64,000 nt of DNA from Hydrangea macrophylla (Eukaryota > Streptophyta > Magnoliopsida > Cornales > Hydrangeaceae). The notes under the pieces were generated by a model. It worked only from the letters and a program-made list of their open reading frames with translations, had not been told where the DNA came from and did no database searches. The stretch spans positions 75,459,045 through 75,523,044 of the forward strand of contig CM066985.1 of assembly GCA_033977485.1 (NCBI GenBank), read 5' to 3'. The position numbers and the translations under genes were made by a program. Below are positions 22,985 to 35,299 of the stretch, in pieces (within the stretch, counting starts at the first letter, position 1; each line of letters opens with the position of its first letter).

Positions 22985-23431
22985 GGGAAAATCTAACATA
23001 CACCCCCTCAAAAAGGGGTTGATGTCAACCCTCCATCGTGTGGTCCAGGTAGCCATTTCACCCATTTTTTTTTAGTATTATTTGGGGCACAAACAAGTTT
23101 CACAAACACTTACAAACACTCTCTATCTCTCTCCTAGATGGCACTATGGGGTCCGGATAATTTCAGTAGACCCCACAATGCCACCTAAGAGAGAGATGGA
23201 GTGTTTGTAAATGTTTGTGAAACTTGTTTGTGCCCCTCGCATTTTTTTTTTTTTGGTAGTTATGACAAATGTGGTTTAAGTTATGACAAATGTGGCTCAG
23301 TTATGAATTAGTTAAGAGAAATGTGATTTAGTTATGAGAAATGTGGCTCACCGTTATAAGTCAGTTATGTCAAATGTGGTTGGGGGTTAACATCCACCCC
23401 TTTTTGAAGGGGTGTATTGTAGTCTGGCCCC
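22985..23431. mobile_element. Foldback MITE with a second MITE nested inside
   Basis: Outer inverted repeats share a TACACCCC-type start, CAAAAAGGGGT and GATGT(C/T)AACCCC (left 22985-23032, right 23385-23431). A different inverted-repeat element sits inside at 23084-23236. Diverged ATGTGG(C/T)TYAGTTATGA repeats lie at 23265-23385. Outer class not assigned. Confidence 0.7.
23084..23236. mobile_element. Nested MITE with 38-bp inverted repeats
   Basis: Arms beginning GGGGCACAAACAAGTTTCAC match the reverse complement of the right end with about one mismatch in 38 bp. The centre holds ATGGGGTC and GACCCCAC. No clear target duplication. Confidence 0.8.
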
Positions 23432-24128
23432 CTTTTAAGATGCTAAAGTTCAAACCTAATGTCAATCGCGACACTTTTTTTTTTTGGTAAAGTCAATCTC
23501 AGTACTTATTTGATTGATGTATAGACATATTTTCCATATTGTTCCTCGTAATATCACAAATACTTGGTGGATATATATTCCCTCATGAAGTAAAAATTTG
23601 GGCACAAACATTCCGCAAATAAATTACATTAATACTTGTGTGACAGACAACTCTATCACATGATAGTCTCTTATTAGTGCTATTGTAATTTATTTGTGGA
23701 GTGTTTGTGCAAATCTTTACTCTTTCCTCACCCTAGCCCATGACGCAATGAAGTGTAATGAATTAGAAAAGAGAAGATTAGCTACATTTCAATTGACCGA
23801 TGCCGCCGCAATGATAAACAAGGTTTTTTAAAAGATTTATTTACTAAGACAAGTTCATTTAATACCTTTCCTAACAGGGTCAAGATGAAAAGTAAAAAAG
23901 GAAGGTATATATCAGGCTATTGTATTCCTCTATGTTTATGAAACCATACTCTCAACTCATCTTCATTTGTTATCATTTCAAATATGCATGCACAAACAAA
24001 TCAAACAACTTCTTTCTAGCAAAAAAAAAAAAACAAACTTCTTTTTTTTTTTTAGATCATTTGGTAAAGTGATTTGGTGCAAAGACATAAGTGTTCGGTT
24101 CGGAAAAGGGGTCAAGATTTGAACTCTA
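23432..24128. other. Intergenic DNA, nothing recognised
   Basis: AT-rich, with T/A runs (23475-23485, 24020-24054). No ORF, repeat family or gene signal supported. Confidence 0.5.
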
Positions 24129-24133
24129 GTATG

Positions 24134-24864
24134 TGTTGGAATATTTTAATAAAATATTATTAAAGAAAAGTTCTTTATCATTTTAACATTTAGTACTTGA
24201 ACATTAATCTAATTTAATGATATAATGTAACTACAATATATATAACCATCACAAGAATATTTATCTACATTTATCTACTTTAATGTTATAATATAATATT
24301 ATTTATGATACCTTTTATCATTCATAACTTTTATCATTGATGAGGTAAAACACATTCATGTGAATGTTTGTATTATAACATTATATATATATATATATAT
24401 TATCTTTGGCAGTGTATAGAGCTCTCGGTTTTTGGTTTTAGTAGCTTCATTGTAATGTTATATATATGTATATATATACGCATATATGTATAGAGCTATG
24501 AAGGATAGGCTTTCAACTTTAATAATTTTGTGAGCTCTTCATGTTGAATAGAAAGATCAAAATCATTCTTGTGATTCTTGTGTTCACAAATAATAGAGAG
24601 ATTTCCAAGTTCTGTTTTCGAGCAATATATATCAGAAATGGTGTTTAGTATACTAATTTTCTCGATGTGCAAGAAAAACTGAGACAGAGGTGATTCTGAG
24701 CTGTTTTATCCTAGGGACGGCGTGGCAAGTACGAACTGTTTGCACACTTTGGGCAGAGCCGTGAAACGTCTTAAAGAGAGCGAGACCCACGACTCGGCCC
24801 ATGTTTTGTTAAAGAGGCTATTGATCTGGTAATTCTATTCCAATTTTATTTTTATGTTCCAACA
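24134..24864 (+). repeat. 5' LTR of copia relic 2
   Basis: Starts TGTTGGAATATTTTAATAAA and ends TTTTTATGTTCCAACA. Compared with the 3' LTR it shows dozens of substitutions and a longer TA tract (24383-24400). A primer site is not recognisable after it. Confidence 0.9.
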
Positions 24865-26460
24865 ATTTAAGACGTTTTATTTTCTGCCATAATTTTTGGA
24901 TCAACCTAACATGTCATTTTAGTTTGAGAATCTTCAATTTAATATTTGGAGACAGATCGAAAATGTTTTTTCCTTACTTCCATATAAATTGATTTTCTTG
25001 TGTATTTTTGGAAAATTCAGTTGAACCCAAAGATTTTAATATGGGTCATATTAAAGTCACAGAGTGACTAGAAAATATTTTTTAAAAGTCATTTCTGTGC
25101 ATATAGATACGAGTATGAATGCTCATAATTTGCATTATGCTTCTTTTATCTACATGTGAGTATAATTATTATTATATGCACATATTTATTATGATAAAAT
25201 AGAAAAACTTGCTTAACCATTAGTTATGGGAAGCACATTGGTAGTGTGACTAGTGTCATACCATGAGGTTAAATTGAAGAGATTAACAGTGTTGAATATG
25301 TGGTTTTGAGTGAATTCCACCATTTCAAATGAACTCTCTACAGAATCTGAGACCACCGTTGTGCGGGTCTGGTCGCAATCTCTCTCTTTCATTACTATGT
25401 ATTTGTGAGATTTTTCTATTAAGATTTTCAAAATAAAAGAAAATTAAAAAGAGTCATGGAGAGGTACTCTCTCGCACACACACAAATACCGGCAGAGCAA
25501 AGAGAAAAAAAAAAAAAAAAAAAAAAGAGAGAGAGAGAGATAAGAGATGAGAGAGAAAGAAAGAAAGATTTTAAATGGATAATAACTTAATAAGGGAGTA
25601 TGTTTTTGTCTTCTGTCATATCACATATCACATACTATATATAAGGAGTAGTATATTTTATACATTGATGGGAGAGAGGGCCGGTCAGCAAGTTCTGGTG
25701 TCTGGTGTGTGACTTTGAATTGGTTTAGGAATCCTAGGAAAGGAAATTATTCAGTATGATGAATGGATTTTGATACGCCAATTCATGCACCGGACTGTTT
25801 GGGGAGGTTAAATCAGTCATCTGCCCACATTGAATCTTGTATTATATTTACTTGGAAATGCTTTATTAGTTGTTGTAAATGGTGTTAAAGAAAGTACTTT
25901 ATACAATTTTAAAGCTTGTGAACTTTATATTGTATATATACATATCGTATATAACGTATAGGCTCATAATGAAAAAAAAAAAACCGTTTTTGGTGTAATG
26001 ATCAAATTAATTTCTCTAGTGTATATAATTATACATATATACACTTATCGTCTTTATCATCATGATCAAAGCTAGAGGAAAAAATCCTAGGTATGGCCCT
26101 GGGATTCTTTTGTCTCCCATAATTGATTAATGGTTAATGGTTATTGACTTATTGAATAGTATGTATGTATATGTAATATTCAGTATATGGTCCCCATACA
26201 AATTAATGTGTGCACGGATTTGTGTATATGGTATGGAATATTATTGGGTGTGACAGGTTCGCATAAACCTATATATTTATTTGACCCAATAACTTTACCT
26301 CGGGAGATTGAATTTGTTTAAGGTCTAATTTATCAGATGATTCAAATATGTTTGGACAAGCTTTACTAATAAGTAAGTTTTGATTTAAAAAGAGTACCTT
26401 GCTCTAAAATAAAATTACTCTTTTTGAGCATTGAAAAAAAAATGGATAAACCCAATTTAA

Positions 26461-27650
26461 GTCCCATAAGGTTGGGCTAAGTTGGACTAAAGCACAAACC
26501 ATAATCAAAAACTCATACAATGACACACTCTACAAAAACTTTCCCTCCGAAAGTCTTCTACAATTTGAACTTTCTCTCTTAGCCCTATAAAATTTAAAAT
26601 TTTACTCTAAATGGCAAAATTGTCCATGGAACCTTAAGAGACCACCACTACCATCTCTCTTCTCTCTCTAACTTTTTCTCTCCTCCCCCTCCATAGCCAC
26701 CACCAGCACCATCTCTCTCTGCTCCACCACCATCACAACCACCACTACCATAGCCACCATCTTCTCTCCTCCTCCCTCCACCATCTTCTCTCCTCCCCCT
26801 CCATAGCCACCACCACCACCATCTTCTCTCCTCCTCCCTCTATAGCCATCACCATCACAACCACCTCCACCAGAGCCGTCGTCGCCGGAGCCGTTGCCAC
26901 TACCACCGACTCTCTTCTCTCTCTAACTTTCTCTCTCCTCCCCCTCCATAGCCACCACCACCACCACTATCTCTTTTCTCTCTCTAACTTTCTATCCTCC
27001 TCCTTCCATAGCCACCACCATCACAACCACCACCACCGGAGCCATCGTCGCCGGAGCCGTTGTCGTGGCAACTACCACCAACTCTCTTCTCTCTCTAACT
27101 TTCTCTCTCTTCCGCCTATATAGCCACCACCACCACCACCACCACTCTCTCTGCTCCCCCTTCATTGCCACCACCACCGCCGGCCAGCACCACCACCACC
27201 ACCAAAACAATAATCCACGGCCAACTGATCTTAAGAGAAATTTCTCTTAAGATCAAAAATGTTGAATGAAGGTGGGATGATAGGTGATGGTCGCCGGAGG
27301 TACTAGTGGTAGTCGTCAGAGGTCGTATAAGGTTGCCGGAGATGGAACTGGTGGTGGCCGAAGGTTAGGCATGGGTGGTGTCAATGGTGAATGGTCGCCG
27401 GAGGTGCTAGTGGCGATTGCCGGAGGTCGCCGGAGATGGTAGTGGTGGTTGCCGGAGGTGGAAGTGGTGGTGGCTGAAGGCTAGGCATGGGTAGTGGCAA
27501 TGGTGACTAGGGTTTGATAGTAAGGTTAGATGATGAAGATGAGAATGTTTTGGTCCAAAAAAAATTAGGAGTAAAAGTCAAGTTGTTTTATTAAGTGTCC
27601 TTCATTCCAATTTAGCTTCTCTTAATGCCCTTTTCACCAATTTTCCCTTT
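26461..27650. other. 1.2-kb block absent from relic 1: CCA/CTC-rich left, GGTGG-rich right, around a palindrome
   Basis: Relic 1 has continuous copia sequence where this block sits, between AAACCCAATTTAA and TTAATATTGGG, so it is probably an insertion. Left half is rich in CCACCACCA and TCTCTC; right half (27260-27530) is rich in GGTGG and CGCCGGAGG. They meet at a perfect 28-bp palindrome. It could be a large foldback element or a captured gene fragment. Termini and target duplication not found. Confidence 0.5.
27227..27254. repeat. Perfect 28-bp palindrome
   Basis: Each half is GATCTTAAGAGAAA followed by its exact reverse complement, with no spacer. It sits at the switch point between the CCA-rich and GGT-rich halves of the surrounding block. 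Confidence 0.95.
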
Positions 27651-29065
27651 TTAATATTGGGTTATTTGGTATATGATAGGATTTTTTAATCTTAAGAAAA
27701 CTTGTTAGTAAAGTCGTAGAACATGCTTTTTGGGACATGCATTTAATAACAATTAATACTTGTCATCGTTAGATATTAAAATAAATATATATATATACTT
27801 GATGTGACTCAAGAGTCAATTAACTCCTATTTTTAATAAGGATGAAGTTCCTCCTTTCAATTAAAGAATAGTGGGGCTTCTCAACCTCCTAATTTTCTGT
27901 CCCATCTATCTGAATGAATATAGAGTGCATGATAGAAATCATGACACAGACTTTGGATCACAAAAGAATAAGAGGATTATGAGCTCAAACGACTATGAAA
28001 AGTAATTTTTATAAAGTAATTTGTATATATTTACTGTAACAACCTGTATTTTCATTTAATTATTAAAGGTGATTTTCATAATTTTAATTGGTATTACTTG
28101 CTTTATTTTATTCAGAATTTTTATTTGGGGTCAAAACATAATTTCAACAAATATAGAAATCTCTTTCTATAGATTTGAAAACTCTATCTATACTTTTTAA
28201 ACAACTGGGAATTTAATTCCTACATTATCATAACTTTTGGTATTTTTATTTTAATCGTAATATACCAGTTTTTATTTTAAAACTGCGCCTTCACCGCGTC
28301 TTGGGTATGGGAGCACGTGAGCTCAATCACACCGGGTGATATCCACCAATTGCTTGGAGGCTACACATTTTTTTAACAGTTTATATATATATATATATCA
28401 CTCTCATATTAACTCACTATCTCTCTCTCAATCTCTTTCAAATTCTCTTAACTCTCTCTTGTTTTCTCAAGAAAGAACACACACACACATATACAGATTA
28501 TATATGATATATACATACACACAATTATACATAGACAGATACATATATATAATTCAAGAAACGGAGGAGTGGAAAATCTAACGACGGAAACTTCGGCGGA
28601 AAATTCTCAGTTTCAAATCCTCTGTATAATCACCTCTGTGAGTATTACCAACTCACTCAGAATGTAAATTATACTTTAGTTTGCTGTTTGTATTAGTCTT
28701 ATGTGTAATTGCCATTGTTGATTTTTCATGGAAGCTTGAAGCTTGAAAAATGGTGATTTCCAAAACTTGACCAAAATTCGTTTTGATAGATAATAATGAT
28801 GGATTACAGTTCATAGAAGCTATGGTCAAAGTATTGGAGCTTAATTCATTCGTATATGAAAGTATATTAGAATTGAAGTTTTGTCACCCCTCGGTTTTTC
28901 GTAAAATCCGAGAGCTACGATTGAAATTGGTTAAAACCGATCGCGTATTCGTAACCCTTGCGGAAAAACGGAGAGAACCATATATTACAAGTCATGTTTT
29001 CATTCGGATTTGAAAATGGGTCAAAAAGCAGCCTTAAATTCGTAACAGGGGAGAAACTGCTGATG

Positions 29066-29154
29066 CCAATCGATTGGCATGTTTACCAATCGATCGGAAT
29101 CATTACCAATCGATTGGAATGTTTACCAATCGATTGACATTTTTTCCAATCGAT
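29066..29154. repeat. CCAATCGATTGG palindrome cluster in the solo LTR
   Basis: Five copies of CCAATCGATTG(G/A) (one CGATCGG variant) about 20 bp apart, with linker ggaatgtttacc. The same word and linker occur in the Athila LTR at 6579-6704. Confidence 0.9.
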
Positions 29155-29559
29155 TGGCATTTTTCAACACTAACGACTTTTAGTAAAACGGCCATAACTT
29201 CCTCTAGGAAACTCGAAAACGCACACGGTTTGAAGCATTGGAAACTAGACTCAAAGAAATTTATTTTGATATGTAATTCATGTACACAAATTATAACTCA
29301 TTTTTGAGGGCATTACTTCAAAGTAGACCCACTTGTGTTCTAATAGTGATAAAAGCATATTAAAGCATTATTTGATGAATTCACCGGTTATTTCATATAA
29401 GATTTGATTTCTTCTCGTATATCCATGGTTATCGTTCCCAGTACTTTATATTTATGTATTAAGTCACATATCATTCATGTGGAGTCAGTTGTACATGCAT
29501 GGTAAGTGGTGGTCAGTGTGAAAAAGAGTAATGGTCAGTGTGGCATAGTGAGTGCGGTT

Positions 29560-29925
29560 GAGATTGTGTTGTGGACACTCCCTGGTAAGTGAGTACCAAA
29601 GTGTGTTGTGATTGAGATTGCGGTGAGAGTGTCTTTGAAATACGACGGTGGCAAAACTGGACACTCCTTGACGACCATGGTAGCATCAAAGTGTGTGAAG
29701 CCGAACTTGGACATTCCCTGACACCCATGGTAGTGCTAAAGTGTGGCCTACGGACACTCCCTGATACCTGAGTCTGGATACTGCATGAGGGTTCCTCCGG
29801 TATTTGCATGGCAGATTAGGTATTAAAGTGTGAGGTATTGGACACTCCCTGGTACCCCGGACCAAAGTGTGAGGCAAACTGGACATTCCCTGGCACCCCT
29901 GTGCTAAAGTGTGGCTATCGGAGTA
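29560..29925. repeat. Minisatellite, unit GGACACTCCCTGGTACC...AAAGTGTG
   Basis: Six degenerate units of about 40-50 bp, each with GGACA(C/T)TCCCTG and AAAGTGTG. It lies in the 3' half of the solo LTR and makes short open frames on the minus strand that I do not regard as genes. Confidence 0.8.
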
Positions 29926-30588
29926 TTTCAAAGATATTGGTGTGTGATAGTGGATTGATGGGTTTTGTCGAGAGAAAAGAGTCGGTAAGATGAGATGGTG
30001 CATTGTTTTCACACACAGTCACATATATGTGAATTATAGCTTTCAAATGATATTGTTGTTGTTTTCTAAAATGAACTTTTTACTCTAATGTAAACTCATT
30101 GAATTAAATGGGAATTGGAGAATGGTAAATGAGTATGTTTTACATTCAAAGTTATGTTTTTAATACTCACCAGCTTCTTGAAGCTGGCAGCATTGATGCG
30201 CCCTGGACATTTGTGTTCAGGCTTTTCAGGTTTTGATCAAGCGGAACATTATGATTATGCAAACTGAGAACGGCTGCTTTGGATGATAGAATTGTTATCA
30301 ATATCCTATGCTTTAATTTATGAACTGTTTTGTATTAAGGATGACTATAATAGACGTTAAGTTATTGTTTTGTTTCAAGGCGGTCTGTGCCTTTAGATGA
30401 CCCATACTGTAATATGTAATAAGTTAGAAAAATTTTATAAGCCTTGATTGCTCTGCTCTGCTCTGATTATTATGTTTTGTTGTTGACGTTTGGGACGAAA
30501 TCGATCCTTCAAACTGTCACGAACTACGGGTTCATAAAGGAAATTAAACTCTTTCTATATTTATGCTACGTCGGGGCGTGACATTTAC

Positions 30589-31463
30589 TTTAGAAGGAGA
30601 TCCCATTTGTTTAAGGGGTGCTCTTATCTTTTCAAATGTTAGTTGTTTGAAAAGGAACTATTCAGGATGAGATGAACTTTATTATGTCCAACAGTACTGA
30701 AATCTTGTAGTTTTATTACTACCTGTATATAGAATGATAGAGAGTAAGTGGAGCCTTAGAAATATTTTTTGAAGCATAGCATTACTCTTTTTTGAAACCT
30801 GATAGTTTTAATGAAAAATACGAAGCTACTTTAGTAGCTTAAGGGTTTTAAGTTAAAAAGAAAATGTTGATTTTTTTTGGACTCCTATTCTCCTGTTTTA
30901 CCTACATTAAGTTTAATTTGTTGTTACTGAAATTTATGATTTATTTATCAAAATGGTTGTTAAAATCGTTTTTTTTAATGGAGAATTAGAGGAGGATTTT
31001 ATTTGGATAAACCAGAGGGTTTATAGATAAAAAATAAAGTGTGTATACTTTTATACTCTTTATATGGTTTAGAACTGACCCAACCAGTTATTTGGAAATT
31101 TTGATCAAAATATTTTTCAAATAGTTTTTAAATAATGAAAGTGCAAATGCATTTATCATGAACAATTGGAGTATATGTTATGATGTTTCATTAATTAATT
31201 TTTTATTCTACTTTAGAGATTATAGAAGACCCCAATATTTTTATTGCCATCTAATTTTGATATGAGTGCCTCTTGGCATATGTGTAACAATCATAATTGT
31301 TACAAGAAATAGTACTTTCCAATGGAGAATGAAGATGTTTTACTTGGTGATTCAACACAATACCAATGTTTTAAGTACTAGAGATGTAAATTGAATTTCT
31401 CCTCCGAGAAGAAATTATTTTTTGGAAATTGTATTGTTTAACCCGGAGATAAGGAAGAATTTT

Positions 31464-31494
<31 letters not shown>

Positions 31495-31577
31495 ATGCAT
31501 ACTTCGAAATTCAAAAGAATTTTACGTAGTATTTTTTTATTTAATTTTTCAAGATTGGGTTTTAATCAAAATTTTGG
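30589..31577 (+). pseudogene. Copia relic 2 reverse transcriptase region, decayed
   Basis: Matches relic 1 (for example GCTACTTTAGTA at 30826 and the region at 10960-10995 beyond LNGELEEE-like codons). Stops and indels throughout. Ends at the LARD insertion site GGGAT (31578-31582). Confidence 0.65.
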
Positions 31578-31582
31578 GGGAT

Positions 31583-34500
31583 TGTGGATACCGGCATTTG
31601 GGCCCACTTTTATTTTTAAAACAATTTTTCAAATTCAAGTACAAAAAGTCGCCACTTAATTTTTAAAAGGAAAATTAAGAAACCATTTTAAAGCAAACTG
31701 ATCTTTTGCGAAACCAAAGATAAACTGGGTCCGGGGATTATGGAATGAAAGGGGAAGGAGCCCGACGGACTAAAACACCCCCTTTCATCCTATCTCGCGA
31801 TAGGCCTCTACTCAACATCCTTTTTAATCAAATTAATAATCTAAGCATGCCCTCAATTAATACATATATAGGTATACATAACACAAGCATGTTGGAAATG
31901 GTGTAAAATTGCTAACGACAAAATATCATTCATAAGCCACGTAATTCAAATAGCAAACAACATGATATGCAATAGAGAACTAGAAAACATACCCGGGATC
32001 CAGCCGCGAATATTAAACGTGCAATGCATGCAAGAATAGAAATCCTAAGAAAAGGTCTCTATCACATATAAGCACATAAGGCAAGACCTAGTCTAAAGTG
32101 TCGCACATGGAGTTTGAAAATCAATTCAAAATCAAAGAAATGAATTAAACTAGAGAAGGGATGAGAAGTTGTACCTCAAATGCGCTACAAAACAAAGATT
32201 AGTACGCATGCCTTAGACAAGATATAATATCAAAGAGTAATTAATCCTAAGTCATGTTCAATTAGATTCATCTTAGACAAGAGATAAGTCCTACTTATGA
32301 ATATTAACATGTATGAATGAATGCATGAATATGAACAAGAATGGGACATGAATTTATTCACTAATTTGGATCACTAAGCCTCTGGGTTTAATCTAAATTA
32401 TCGTTATTCAAAACATGGTTTGAGTCCTAAGCCATTAAGAGACTATTTGAGTTGGAATAAATAAGATTAGACAAAAATGGTAGCAGTTTTTTATGAATTA
32501 CAGAGAGCAGACCAGACGTTAAAAAATAGGAATAAAATACTTTCAACGGTTGGATCTTAATTATTTTTGGATATGTTATGCCTCTGTGAGTCTAGTTTCT
32601 AACCCAAAAAGAAAATCTAGGTTTCAACGGTTAGATCTCCGGGAATACGGAAAATACTAGACCTCCCTCAGGATTCTGCAACTCTCTGTCCAGAGATCTT
32701 GTATGATTTTTTAAAAATAGCAAAAACATCCGAATTGCTTCATTCGTTTTAGGGAATCTTCCTAACACATTAAGGTTCTTATAAAAAATTATTAGAGGTC
32801 ATGAAAACTTGGTTAGAGTTCTGATCTATCAATTTTAAAACCGGTTTGCTGTTCTGAAACTATTCTGAAATTCTGGACAGATTGTGGTTGTCTCACAAAA
32901 CTCATGATCAAACCATTCTAAGCATAAAGTCTTACCAAAACAAAAATTACAGTGGTAAAATAATGTGTTATTGACACTTTCACGTTGGTTTCACTTGATT
33001 TCAACGGTTAGATTTCGAACTAAAAATCTTTGATCAAAAATAGTTTGTGAACCCACTGTTTTTATTTTTGCTAGTTCCACTTTGTTGATTGGCCTCAACT
33101 ATTAGATCATAATGTTGGGCTTAAACCAAATCATTTCTTCTACCATTTGATGGTCATTGAAGACTAAGGACCTCTTTAGACTCATGGATTTTTGATGAAA
33201 TATGAAATGGACTTCACAAAATCCCAAACAATGAACTCAAACTTATGGACCAAAACTTGAGTTCAAATCATTACTCCTACCACTTGGTGGTCATTGGAGG
33301 CTAAAGACACACATACATGTAGGTTTTGGATGAAGTATAGAGAACTTCTCAAAACCCAAGGAAGTGATTAGTCTAAGCCATAGAGGTGGACTTAAACTAA
33401 ACTACTTCTCCTACCATTTGATGGTCATTGGAGACTAAAAAAAAACAAATCTACTCTAATCTCCATGGAATATAGTATGAATTCCATAAGATTCATAGTA
33501 AAGAGATCCTAGTCATGAGTTGATATTAGTATCTCACCAACTATGTGTAGATTATGGCCATGATTCATTTTAATCTCCATATGGATCATAAGATCATAGG
33601 AAACTAAAGAATCAAACTCAAAGAGACTCATTAAGATATGTAAAATCTCATGAATCTTGTGAGAAAATTAGGAATAAGAAATCAAAGTTTATTTAGAAAA
33701 TTAGGAACAAAAGTTCTTTAAAATTAAACTCACACTTCTAAACTCAAGGCTTATTTAGATCCAAACTAATGAACTACCATGAGATTCAATCACAAATTCT
33801 ATGTGGTGTGTGATGAAATGAGGTAAGAAGAGAGGTTTTGAAAATGTGTAAAGATCCTAGAACTAGGAATTTGTGATTGAATTATTATTATATATATATA
33901 TATATATAGATTTGAAGGCTTTACCTCTAGATCTTCTCAAAACTTGTAGGGATATTGAATTCCTCAAGCTTTTCCTCTTTTTCTTCCTCAAGCTTCAAGC
34001 TCCTTCAATGGTGATTTGATGGTTGGGTAAAGATTTGGTGGGGTTTTGGGTATGAGATTGGTAGAGTTTCTCTCTCTATATATTTTCCTCTAAAGCTCTC
34101 CCAATATTTTTCTATACAATTCAAGTGTCTCCCCCAAAATGAGAGAAAATGAGTTCTTTTATAGACTTTCATTATCTTAGGGGCTAAGATAAGGGTAGAT
34201 AGGTCAATTTGGGGTGGGTTAGGAATATTCCATGGCATCTCTAACTCTCCATGGCACTTCTATGTAATTCCAAGAAACTTGAAGGGCATTTAAGTTGGCT
34301 AGAATAAAGGAACATTCTAGAGCATCTTCAAAGCACATGGGAGATTAGTGCCCAACAAAGGGCTTTTTGGGTATTTACTTTGGATTAGGAATATGCCAAG
34401 GAATCTCTAACTCTCCAAATCACATGGGATACTTTCTTTTATTATTTTTCTTTTCTTATATATATATATATATATATATATGTATAGACACATTTTTCAT

Positions 34501-34851
34501 TTTAAATCTAAATTAATCATATGAGTCACCAAATAGTATCTTTTTCTTTTTTTCTTTTTGAATCTAAAAATATGAGAAACAATGTTATTTTTAGAAAATA
34601 TCATTATTATTATTATTATTTAATCTATTCCATTTTTTTTTAAGAAAGTAACCCATGATCTAGTGAGCTCGAGACAAATGGTCAGTGATTGGCCAAATCT
34701 AGGGGTATTAGGAGCAAGGTTTGGGAACTTGAAGCTTTTCAGAAGTCGAAGCGATGAACTTGAAGAAAATCGTTGGGACATTATTCATCATTGATTTCTA
34801 GAGGTAAATCCCCCTAAGTTTAATAGTTCGGTCAAAATTGGGGTATCTACA
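31583..34851 (-). repeat. LARD 3' LTR (left copy on plus strand)
   Basis: Plus strand runs TGTGGATACCGGCATTTG to GGGGTATCTACA. Contains TA microsatellites (33889-33908, 34458-34481) and ATT repeats (34602-34620). 3,269 bp. Confidence 0.95.
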
Positions 34852-34865
34852 GTTTGCCCCTCTTC
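34852..34865 (-). promoter_or_regulatory. LARD polypurine tract
   Basis: On the minus strand, GAAGAGGGGCAAAC directly precedes TGTAGATACCCC, the element's 3' LTR start. The AGAGGGGCAAAC form is familiar from Tat-lineage elements. Confidence 0.85.
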
Positions 34866-34984
34866 GGCAGAGCTTGTGAAGCAACGCGTATCACAAGTGA
34901 ATGTCGAAGCCTGTGTGAAGACAAGCCTTTGACCGAGCTATTGAACTTAGGTAAAAATAAAATGCGTTGCGAAAACATTCGTGG

Positions 34985-35062
34985 AGACGGTCGGTGCTGG
35001 TCGTGCTCAATGGTGAGCTGCCTACGTATCCCTTCGGGAATCAGACCAGGACGTAGTTCGGG
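34985..35062 (-). repeat. Conserved Tat-type internal motif, copy 1
   Basis: Plus strand GAGCTGCCTACGTATCCCTT then GGGAATCAGACCAGGACGTA; a related copy is at 39826-39873. I remember this motif (reverse complement ...GGGATACGTAGGCAG...) from Tat/Ogre internal regions. Confidence 0.6.
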
Positions 35063-35299
35063 CAAAGGACAACACACAAGCGCAAATAATCATACGGATG
35101 AATGCACCTATCCTGTCGTGATGCACATGCTATGCAATAGTATTTTCTTGAATTGACCTGGCTATACAAATGCTATGCTCACTCTATAACACGTTTTCAT
35201 ACGACGCAAATCACGTGATATGTTAGTCAGGGAAGATCACCTAATTCCGTGACTGATGCGAAGATCTCTTACAGGGGTCATGATGCTTTTGGTTTGATT

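Larger units (their letters stand above)
24865..28029 (+). pseudogene. 5' internal part of copia relic 2 (leader, gag, early pol), decayed
   Basis: No usable frame. Homology to relic 1 runs from about 26240 to 26460 and from 27650 to 28029. Includes an A then GA low-complexity tract (25505-25545). A foreign or low-complexity block interrupts it at 26461-27650. gag is not recognisable. Confidence 0.55.
28035..30583 (+). mobile_element. Solo LTR of a Ty3/gypsy element (Tekay/Del-like ends)
   Basis: Starts TGTAACAACCTGTATTTT and ends CGTCGGGGCGTGACA. A perfect 5-bp target duplication TTTAC lies at 28030-28034 and 30584-30588. Copia sequence matching relic 1 resumes on both sides, which confirms the edges. 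At 2,549 bp without internal domain it is a solo LTR left by LTR-LTR recombination. The start and end words are typical of Tekay/Del chromoviruses; that assignment is from memory. It contains an ATCGAT palindrome cluster (29066-29154) and a minisatellite (29560-29925). Confidence 0.9.

Noticed and set aside
26992..27250. Trp-rich or His-rich proteins
   Set aside because: Translations of CCA/GGT microsatellite DNA with no domain or start context.
28336..29013. Small ORFs inside the solo LTR
   Set aside because: Short, in microsatellite or LTR sequence, no family likeness.
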